In this document: in pieces, positions 12,541-22,026 of the stretch
Position numbering within the stretch: position 1 is the stretch's first letter
How the letters are laid out: the number at the start of each line of letters is the position of its first letter
Assembly (NCBI GenBank): GCA_905250075.1
Contig: CAJNOP010000025.1
Coordinates: 1,674,318-1,738,317 of the forward strand
Source of the DNA: Rotaria sp. Silwood1
Lineage: Eukaryota > Rotifera > Eurotatoria > Philodinida > Philodinidae
Direction: 5' to 3'
DNA length: 64,000 nucleotides
The notes under the pieces: model-generated
Databases searched by the model: none
What the model saw: only the letters and a program-made list of their open reading frames with translations
Told to the model about the DNA's origin: nothing
Made by a program: the position numbers and the translations under genes

Positions 12541-13622
12541 CTGGTTTGAAGCTATTCGTCTTTAGTCTCACTCATTGCTATAAGCTTCGAAGTCTTTTTT
12601 TTCACACTCTGAGAAATTGCTCTGTCAGCAACAGATTTTTCTCTCAACCAGACTTGTGGCTTTATACGAAAAAGTAATAGCCGTGGTCCTGACAGCTTCC
12701 TACATGATCCGAAGCTTGGCATTTATAGCCATATTTTAGAAGTTTAATAGCATCAATTTTATAGTTTCTCTGATGAAATTTGTAATTACGCTATACTGAT
12801 AGCTTGATCATAGTCTCTTGAATAAGTGACAGTGATGAATAAAATAAAACAAAGAGAAAGTTAAGTAATGATATAGACTATAATTAACACATTAGAATTG
12901 ACACGTATGAAAATAAAAAACAAGCGTGAAATGAATGCAAAGAATTCAGCCAACAAACAGCTAAGTGAAACATATTTATTGGCTAATCTACTATAGCAAA
13001 AATTGGCCACTAGTTTCGATTCCACGTTATTTCCATCCTTTCTAATAATTCAATCCTATCTGTAGCATGTCCATGATTTTTAAATGAATTTGATTTTCTA
13101 TTCAAATTATTCGACTAAGCTACTCACCACAGTCCAATGATTTTCACCAAAATAGTCGTGAAAACTTCGATGGTGCGCGGTTGTCGATTTAAGGTTATAT
13201 GGTGTAATTTGACGCCGGTTGTTCTTTTTCTTAAAATACTTTGTATGTTACTTTTCTTATCTTATCCTTTTTTGGTTTGTTTGAATATTTTTCAACTACG
13301 CATCTTGTTGAGAACGATACTACTTATCAAAAGTAAAACCTTCAAGGTTAGAAGTATACTACGACTAAACAAAGCCAAGGGAAAAAATCATTATCATATA
13401 AGAAAGTTCATTTCAAATAGAATAGACACAGCAATATGTACATCTGTATAAAGTTAGGTCGTGGACATCATTCAATACTGCGCCACAAAAAAACAGAGAT
13501 CATCTTCATTTACGATTTTTTCGTGAATATAATTATTGACAGTTAGAAAAGTGCAGCTATTCTACGGAAGGATTTGTAATTTATCCAAGAGTTCATCGGA
13601 GACGTAAATGTAAGTACATCTT

Positions 13623-13720
13623 AGGGGTATGTATGGGTGTAGACATGATCCGAATAATGGCATGCACACTCACTCCGCGCAATCACAGCGACATTCACAC
13701 ATCCACACCCACACCCACCC
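13623..13720. repeat. GT-rich/CA-rich fold-back, copy C
   Basis: The left arm AGGGGTATGTATGGGTGTAG faces a right arm (13700-13720) whose reverse complement is GGGTGGGTGTGGGTGTGG. The spacer of about 55 bp is CA-rich. This is the cleanest inverted pair of the family together with copy D at 51.5 kb. Confidence 0.45.
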
Positions 13721-14475
13721 ATTTATTAATAATCATATCGATTGATTGCCATAACCGTTTTACAGTTTATCACCAAGTCCGAATATGACCTACTTATCTG
13801 AAAATTCCTTTAGGTTTAGTAATAAATTGCTCCCTCGAACTATGATTTAAGCGGTGAAATGTCAAGTCAAGGTTTTGACAGGTGTGTTCAAGGTTAGCCT
13901 CAGTGTTAGACTGAGCGTTGAGATATATTTTAAACAACCACAACAAGCTACTAAAATTTTTTTGTATTGGACGTCCAGAAGCGGGGGCTTCCTGAAACTG
14001 GGCAAACCTGGACAGGGGGCCCAAAAATGCGATTTTTGCCTGGATGTTCTTTATGGATGATCTCTAATACATTTTAGAAGTTTTTCTCAAAATAGAATTT
14101 TTCGTTTCGATGTTTCGCGTGTCACAGAATTCTTCAACGTTAGAAATGCTAGAGCGCTGTACTTCGTGTCAACATGAAGGAAAAAGTCAGCTATACAACT
14201 TAAAACAGACGAATTTTTCCATATTTCAGCAGAAAAACGTTTTAAAAGAAAGAACTCTAAAAAATTTAAAAATCAGGCTGTGTTAGGTAATTGATTCGGA
14301 TTATCATAAATTATAAACCAAGCATAAAGTGCATAAAAGAATATCGAAGTGATCAAACGTTACATGTAAACGTATGACTCAACAACGATGATCGTCTTCA
14401 AATCTTTACAAAATCGGAGTTTTTCTCTCTACAGTGCTAGTCATAATTTTTGAAGTATGCTTGGAGTAAAAATAG

Positions 14476-15110
14476 ACTATTTAAAATTAAACAGCAGTTC
14501 TTTTGAACAACAACATTATAATCGTTCAATAATTCGTTCTGATGAACAAAATAATGAACATGATCAAAGTATTTTACCTATTGGGCTTCCTCTTAATCAT
14601 CATTGTTTAATGACATTCGTAACTATTACACAACGTCCAGCAATACATATGGAACAAATTTCTAGAAATCGAGAGGAACAAGATGATATGGATGTTGTTC
14701 ATATTCGCCCATTAAACAATACATTTGCATTCAATTGAACCAATAATAGATGATTAACAAAAAATATCTTCATCAGCACAAACGCAACGATCATTTAACT
14801 CACATGCATCTATTATTGATAGAAATTGATTAGAACAGTAGTGTATATGTGATGCTAATTTTCTGTATCACCATTAACTTTTCATAATCATTCAAACACA
14901 AATCAAGTATATTTCTTTATTATAAAAATATTAAATAGAACTACTTTTTAGACATCAAGACTTAATTCACATTTAGCATAAATTGTCAATCGTATACATA
15001 AATACTGTCAATTACAAATAGTTCTTCAGAAAATCATTTTTCATAGATCATAAGTACTAGTCCAACATCAAATAATTAAATGAAGACAATAATTCAAAGA
15101 TTTCATGCAT
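14476..15110 (+). pseudogene. Broken duplicate of the last exons of C2CD3
   Basis: The block from 14485 follows C2CD3 exon 5594-6236 closely (shared text such as NNEHDQS, LPIGLP, VTITQ, NNTFAFN). It then carries the counterpart of the intron at 6237-6296 and parts of the next two exons (ACTAGTCCAACATCA in both). Because the intron tail before the exon and the internal intron are copied, this is a DNA-level duplication, not a retrocopy. Two internal deletions (about 85 and 120 bp relative to the parent), a TGA at 14736-14738, later stops and a lost donor make it non-functional. The copy starts within the intron just before the parent exon and ends about 150 bp before the parent stop codon. Confidence 0.8.
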
Positions 15111-15788
15111 CGTTTTTACATAGATCACTATTTTGCGATTGATAGAGAACGAAGTTTATGTTTTTCACATTGCTGTGACTAGTTTCTATCTTGAATTAGC
15201 TAAGTTACTCTATTAATCCATATCTTCTGCAGCCAGGTCAATGATACCAAAGCCCGAACACAAGTAAAGTTCACGATTTTCGGAGGTTTTTACTGTCGAA
15301 ACCAGCCCATATGCATGCCAACCAGCATTCTTCTAAAGAACCTATCAATTCATCTTTTAAGACATGAGCGACATCTATAAATTAAGCATCAATAATTCTC
15401 TTTTTTTTTGTGCTATTATTGTGGTACTAATTTAGTTATATAATAATTTGAATATTAGTTAAATTATAACTCTACAATCTATTTTATTAATGTCCGTAAT
15501 GTATCTCACAGTCGTATTATTTTTTCGTTATATTGGATTTTATTTCCCAAGACAACAATAATGTAACATCATTAGTGGTTGAGAGTGACTCATATATTTT
15601 TTTTATTGCGACAAAATTATATTTCAATGTCTCATTTTGTAATTTCATTCTTTAGCTCATATATTGATTTACTGTTGTAATTTTGGTTTTTTCTTAATGT
15701 AAGTATGATTATAAATTTGCTAGTTTTATTGATTATTTTGTGGCACATTTGTTTGCTTGTTGTGTTTAATCAAGTTTGCTTTTAAATA
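15111..15788. other. Intergenic, upstream of the nucleoporin gene
   Basis: AT-rich, T-run-rich DNA with no exon recognised. It probably holds the promoter and 5' UTR of the gene starting at 15789; no specific element stands out. Confidence 0.45.
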
Positions 15789-18700
15789 ATGTCATCTCTT
15801 GCTAATTGTTATGATCATTCTAATTTTGTTCCTAAATCAGAATATGATTCATCAGTTAATAGACAAAATGAGGTTTGCTATTTAATATTTAAAAGTCTAG
15901 ATTTATTTAATATTTATTCATTTTAGAGTATGATGCATAAAGTCAAAGATGTTGTTTCGAAATTTTTTCAACCATCGTTTTTATTCACAACTAGTAGTAA
16001 TGAAATAGATAGTCCTGTAAGTCAACAAAATGTTCACAAACTGTTCTTTTTTTTTATTCATTAGCAATTTCATTTTAGAAACGAAAACGACAAATATCTA
16101 TTGAAGAATTAGATGATGAACAACAAATTGAGACAATTGCAACTACTACAATAAAAAATCAAATTATAGCATCAAAATCAAAATGTAAGAGGATTCATAT
16201 ATACGAAAATCATTTATATTAATAATATATGATTTAAATATTTTTTTTTTTTGTAAACTCAGATCTTCATCAACCTGTCAGAGACGATGAATCACAATTT
16301 ACTGATGATGATGATAATAATAATCAGGATGTATCATCAATTGAACAAGATTTAAAAGAAATCGAACAACAAAAAAAACGACGTCGTACAACTAATTATC
16401 AACAGATACATACAAACAATCGTCATCATGAAAATGAAAAAACAAGTATAAGTTCAATTCTTTTTTTTTTTTTCTTAATCATCATTATTATTATTTATTC
16501 GAATAGATTCAACAGATAGTATTAGTTCATTATCAAATCGTCGACTTCATCGTACAACATCTACAGAACTAAATTCTAATGAAAGAATAAATCGAATTAT
16601 ATCATCTACACAACATTTTAATATCACATCAACATCAAATTATGATCCATCAAAATCACCTTTTTTTTCTGTCGATAATAGAGTAAGGAAGTTTTTTTTT
16701 CTTCCTCGTAAAAAGGACCCTTTACTTTATTGAATAATATAAAAAAAAACATATAAACGATGGTTGATACTATCAGCTATCGTGATATATCTCATACAAA
16801 GATAATCTATTGTACATCAGCAAGTACTTCGATTGACATGTTATATATTTATGCTTCATTCTAGAGAGTTATAGGTTTTTTGCGTTATCGATAGATGATA
16901 TATGCGCATACTCTTCGAAATGAGAGAAAAAGAAATTTTCTAATTAATCGTCAATATTGAATAGATATGCAGAAATTTTCTTTCATATATGGGTTGATAG
17001 TAAAAAAAAGACAAGGATCCATTTGCTTGCCTTGTTATATCATTCTTCAACTGATTTTCTTGCATCAGGAATCTTGAATATAATGCTATGGATCTGGCAC
17101 CATGTAACTTGATGAACTTGTTTCTTGTTAGTACTACTTTTTGTGTACTCTAATATGTACATATATAGATGGTTAAGCATTGAAAGGCAGAAGAATGATG
17201 TAATAGCATAAGCAAATATAACATTGTTTCTCTTATCAGTTCATACAGAAAGAAAGTTTCTTACAAAAGAACTAAAGTATCATCGCCACTGTTTTGAAGT
17301 TTAACCCTTGAATGATAAAGTATGGAAGCAAGAAAGATTTTTTTTTTTATTAGTACACTTCCATGATAGAAGTGAACGGAGGACAGAAAAAGTTGCCTAG
17401 TTCTTCTTTTATGAGTTGAATATATGTGTCAAGTTTCATCAATAACGGAAATTAATATTTTATTGTATAGAAACAAACGGAAACAACAACAACAACAACA
17501 AATCTTAAATCGAATGAATTTTCAGCAAATTATTTACTAGCAACTAGTCTAACAGATCGACCTCAATTATCTAAATCAAATAGTCAACAATCATCAGCAA
17601 CATTAACAAATAAAAATCGATTAGTAAGAAAACAAAATTTTAATTTTCAAATATTTTACTTTTTTTTTTTTTAAAAAAAACTTTAGTTATCAAATGAACG
17701 AAAAATGTTTGGTGTTAATTATGCATCAATTAATTCACATCGTTTACCTTATATTGAAAGACTTCGTCGACGAACTTTACAAGATTGTATACGACTTGAT
17801 CGTACACTTGATAATGAACCGTAAATATTGAAAAAAAAGAAAAAATTTATCTTCACTTCTATTTATAATCATTCATTTCTTTTTTAAGATTATCTATATC
17901 ACCAATTGATGAACACAAATTGAAAACTAATTCTTCAGAACTAACTCGAACAAAAGTACAAGAAAAAGAATGTGGTATTCAATGTAATGTAAGTAAATTA
18001 TCTTTGAAAATTTCATCAAAATTATTTTGTTGTTTTTTTTTTTACATAGATTTCAAATGTTGAAAATTCAATAGAATCAAATAAAAAACTTCAACGTGCA
18101 TTTCCACCAATTGATATTCAATATGAAGCATTATCAGTACCAATTACTGAAAAAACTCAATCATCTACTCAAACAGATTCATCAATTCAAACACATAGTT
18201 CAATAACAATTGAAAAAGTACAAACATCACTGCCAAAAATTGATATTACCAAGCCTAAAGTAAGAAATAAAACACTATGAATAAATAATTAAAAATTTAT
18301 TTAAAGGTACTTGGTGATGTTACACCATTCTCATGGCCAAAATTTGCTCGTGCTCAAGAAGAATATGCTAAAAAATATCCAGAAAAATGTACTGATACAA
18401 GTATGTCATTTCTTTTAACTAATTTTTATTTAATTAATCTTATTTTCTTTAGCACTTTCTAAAACAAATATTAATACAAATTCAACAGTATTTCAACAAA
18501 CAAACACAACTTCTAATACAATATCAAAATCATCAACACTTCCTATGTCATCATTACAATCTGTTCAATCAATTTGGAAATGTCCTTCATGTACTAAAGA
18601 ACATCCAGCACAAACAGCATCATGTTCACTTTGTCATGGTATTAATCCGAATTATAAAAAATTAAGTGGTTAGTAATGTTAATGAAATATGAAATGATCA

Positions 18701-21108
18701 TTGTGTTTATTTTTCTTTTAATTCAGCGATTCAATCAACATTACCAGTCGAAAAAGAATCAACTATACCTATACCTGCTGCTACTACCATTATTAATCAA
18801 ACTGTAACAACAAAAGAAAATCCAGTGATCACTCCTGCTCCAATAACTGCTAATCCACAATTTAGTATAACGGCAACTAAAGAAAATCCAGTGATCACTC
18901 CTATTTTTGGATTTGGTACANNNNNNNNNNNNNNNNNNNNNNNNNNNNNNNNNNNNNNNNNNNNNNNNNNNNNNNNNNNNNNNNNNNNNNNNNNNNNNNN
19001 NNNNNNNNNNNNNNNNNNNNACAACAACAACTAAAGAAAATCCAGTGATTACTCCTGCTCCAATAACTACTACTCTTGGATTTGGTACAGCGGCCACAAC
19101 AACTACAGAAAATCCAGTGATCACTGCGGCTCCAATAACTACTACTCTGCAATTTGGTACAACAGCAACAACTCAAGAAAATCCTATTTCAACCGATGCT
19201 TTTCGTTCCACATTTGGCACAACGCCAGTTATATCACCAGTCGTAGTAACTAAAGAAAATTCTGTGCCTAATAACCCACTATCTGTATTTGGTACAGCAA
19301 CAACTAAGGAAAGTTTTTCAATTACTAGTACTACGCCTTCATTAGGCTCAATACCATTCAATCAATCATTAGCTAGTAATACAAGTAATCCTATTCAATT
19401 TGGTACAATATTGCAGCCTTTTTCTTCAGTATCATCAACAAGTTTTACTGCACCAGTTACAAGTTCTACTGCTCCTTCAATTGCTACAGCAACATCAAGT
19501 ATACCAATGTCACCATCATCATCATCATCTATACTACCAATTTTTGGACCATTTGGTAGTACTTCAACGGCAACAGTAGCACCAGCTATTCATATTTCAT
19601 CCGATCAGTCTACTTCGCTTACAAAAGAACTCACTACGTCAACTCCATTTTCGGCAACAAATCCAATTTTATTTGGTTCTTCAACAATAACACCAGCTTC
19701 TACGACGACAAATTTATTTTCGACATCATCAACAACAAGCACTTTTCCCCTGTCGAACAATTTTACATCCACAAGTACGACATCAGCGCCATTTCAATTT
19801 GGTACCGGTGGTTTTAATTTTGGAACTAGTTCTACAACAACACCAAATAATCCTCCATTTGGATTTACTTCTACTGCTAGTTCTCCAAATTTATTTGCAC
19901 CATCAACTACTACTTCATCAGTTAGTTCAAATACTGCACCCTTTTTTGGTACACCTCCATTTGGAACAACTCAAGCATCAACTGATAAATCTTTAAATTC
20001 ATCAAATAATCCACCAGTTATGTTTGGTTTTGGATCTTCATCAAATACAACAACAAATCCTATTCAAACTCCAACAACATCAGCATTTTCTACTGGTGGC
20101 TTTCCATTTATACCTTCATCGTCATCAACAACAGTATCAACATTCGGTGCTGCTCCATCTGCATTATCGTCTAGTGGATCATCGAGTTCATTTAATTTTG
20201 GTGTAGCACCAACCGCTTCTACAAACCCTACTCAGTTTCCGTTAACTGGAACAACATCTATATCAACTATATCTGCTTCTACAGTTGAAACTCTAAAGTA
20301 AAATACTAATCATCTGATGAAGAAAGATCTCCAACTGATTAATCGTTTTTGAGACGAAACCGTGGATTTCATGTATATGCTAGTTTTCTTAGTGAGACTA
20401 ACAAAAATCTAAAAAGTTCATCTCGATGTGTTTTTGAAGTTGATTAATGATCATTTTATTGAATTTCCAACTCAATTTTAGGTATCTAACGAAAAATCAA
20501 ATAACAGAATTTCGATCTGAAGTTTTGTTCATAGGTCATTTAAATGATGCTTGAAAAAATATTCTGAAAGTTTCAGTCGAAAAGAAGATTCATTTATTAG
20601 AATATCAAATTTATTTACGGCTAAAACTTTCAAAATATTCTATGAGTGATCGAATCTATCTATGAGCACAACTTCAAATTGAAATTTCATTATATGACTT
20701 TTTAATAAATACTTGAAAATGAGTCAAAAATTGGAAATGAATTTTTCTAAAGGGAAAATCATAACCTTAACTTAAACAATATCATAAAAATGCAACAATA
20801 AGTCAAGAGCTTGAACTGTTATGAAACTCATTGTCGGTGCCAAAATTAGTAGTTTGAATAAGTAAAAATATTTTGAAATGTAGAGATCTTATTAGTTACC
20901 AGACTGGGTACCGAACCCTGTTGCAAGACATTACTCTATAGCAATTAATCAGTTGAGAAACCTTCTACGTCGTATCCTCATCAAAACTTCTTAATATCAT
21001 GTTTTAATTGTTGTTTTCTATTTTAGTCCTTACAGTGTTATGAGTAGTGATAGTTCATCGACAGGTCAACGTCGAATTCGTAAAGCTAAACGTCAACTAC
21101 AAAGTTAA
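15789..21108 (+). CDS. NUP153: NUP153-like FG nucleoporin (exon interrupted by assembly gap)
   Basis: NUP153 is a nuclear-basket nucleoporin acting in transport and chromatin contacts. Exons: 15789-15872, 15927-16016, 16079-16184, 16263-16445, 16507-16682, 17471-17623, 17687-17820, 17889-17988, 18050-18259, 18307-18400, 18453-18668, 18727-20297, 21027-21108. The N terminus has a short amphipathic helix (residues about 32-48, HKVKDVVSKFF), like the membrane-binding helix of NUP153, then basic clusters (KRKRQ, KKRRR). One RanBP2-type zinc finger is at 18569-18640 (WKCPSC, then CSLC). Next comes a long Ser/Thr-rich FG region with FGFGT, FGT and PFGTT repeats. The protein ends in a basic tail (QRRIRKAKRQLQS), where NUP153 also has one. 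Vertebrate NUP153 has four fingers; only one is visible here. The identity rests on architecture, since FG regions diverge quickly. Confidence 0.72.
18790..19180 (+). repeat. Coding tandem repeat, about 20-23 residues, in the FG region
   Basis: Units share the core KENPVITPAPIT followed by FG or FGT. Two copies precede and at least two follow the N-gap. DNA of the units is nearly identical in places (AAAGAAAATCCAGTGATCAC), which probably collapsed the assembly. Confidence 0.7.
18921..19020. other. Assembly gap, 100 N
   Basis: A run of exactly 100 N inside an exon, between two copies of the same coding repeat. Codons are in phase up to 18920 and again from 19021, so the real missing length must be a multiple of three; 100 is a placeholder. 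Confidence 0.95.
20896..20966 (-). other. Possible tRNA-derived remnant
   Basis: On the minus strand GGGTTCGGTACCC (20906-20918) resembles a T-arm/B-box, and the segment 20931-20957 resembles a degenerate A-box/D-arm. No acceptor stem or clean cloverleaf can be drawn. It lies in the last intron of the nucleoporin gene. Confidence 0.25.
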
Positions 21109-21352
21109 AAAGAAATTTAATCTTTTAAACAATATTAATAATTATCATACTTTTTCTTCTTTGTGTGTGTGTGTTTTTTTTCTTGTTCTTAATATCTATC
21201 AATTGTATGCTTGCTTAAAAAGGACGGAATGTAAGAATCTTTTTTTTTTTTTTTCGTTTTGTTTTTGTTTCATGAGAGTAATGAATAGAACAGAAAAACA
21301 AGAAATTAATAAATAAAACTAAAGTTACAATTATCTTGTAGATTATCTATTC

Positions 21353-21910
21353 ATGGTTAAAGTACGAAAAACTTCAAAACCACCACCTGATGGATGGTAA
21401 GTATTTATTTTAATATGATTATTATTAGTTGTTTTTTTTTTTTGTATTTTAAAACTATAATTTTAGGGATTTAATTGAACCAACATTGGATGAATTAGAA
21501 GCAAAAATGCGTGAAGCTGAATTAACACCACATGAAGGTAAACGTAAAGTTGAAACATTATGGCCTATATTTAAAGTTCATCATCAAAAATCACGTTATA
21601 TCTATGATCTTTATTATAAACGTAAGACAATAAGTAAAGAATTATATGATTATTGTTTAAAACATTCAATTGGTGATAAAAATTTAATTGGTAAGATAAT
21701 AATTTAATTTCTAGAAAAGATATTATTTCTCTTTTATTTTTAGCACAATGGAAAAAACAAGGTTATGAAAATCTTTGTTGTCTTCGATGTATTCAACCAC
21801 GTGATACAAATTTTAATAAAAAATGTATTTGTCGTGTACCAAAAGAAAAATTAGAAGAAGGCAAAGTTGTTGAATGTGTTCATTGTGGATGTCGTGGATG
21901 CTCCGGTTAA
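21353..21910 (+). CDS. BUD31: BUD31 (G10) spliceosomal protein
   Basis: BUD31 is a small, highly conserved zinc-binding component of the activated spliceosome (RES/NTC-associated). Exons 21353-21396, 21467-21690 and 21744-21910 give 144 residues, the same length as animal BUD31 as I recall it. Diagnostic stretches are [18 protein letters not shown] near the start, then [19 protein letters not shown], and the cysteine-rich end ([25 protein letters not shown]) that binds zinc. An AG acceptor (TCTTGTAG) ends at 21342, ten bases before the ATG, with no clear upstream exon. The gene starts 245 bp after the nucleoporin stop on the same strand, so it may be trans-spliced. It converges with the TENT2-like gene 117 bp downstream. 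Confidence 0.96.
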
Positions 21911-21960
21911 TTATGATATAGATTCTTTCTGTTTTTTTTCTTTCTGTATCTTTCGTTTTA

Positions 21961-21966
21961 TTTATT
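21961..21966 (-). terminator. AATAAA on minus strand, probable poly(A) signal of the TENT2-like gene
   Basis: TTTATT on the plus strand, about 60 bp beyond the TENT2-like stop at 22027. It lies inside the 3' flank of BUD31, so the two convergent transcripts probably overlap. Confidence 0.45.
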
Positions 21967-22000
21967 GTATAAACAAACAATTAAGAACAAGACAAAAAAC

Positions 22001-22006
22001 AATAAA
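22001..22006 (+). terminator. AATAAA poly(A) signal of BUD31
   Basis: AATAAA about 90 bp after the BUD31 stop codon, 20 bp before the end of the convergent TENT2-like coding region. Confidence 0.55.
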
Positions 22007-22026
22007 ATAAATACTTGTCATTAAAT

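Larger units (their letters stand above)
10560..14475. other. Repeat-rich non-coding stretch
   Basis: No convincing gene on either strand. It holds a diverged direct repeat (11157-11269), two GT-rich fold-backs (11778-11857, 13623-13720) and a decayed minisatellite (12271-12540). A GC-richer patch at about 13960-14045 contains a near-palindrome around ATGCGATTTTTG. The local composition is more balanced than in gene-bearing parts, which suggests old mobile-element or satellite debris. The open frames at 13137-13451 and 13794-14060 have no splice context or recognisable motif. Confidence 0.45.

Noticed and set aside
13794-14060. Overlapping frames on both strands in a GC-richer patch
   Set aside because: Length is explained by composition; no domain or splice pattern. 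Kept only as possible mobile-element debris.
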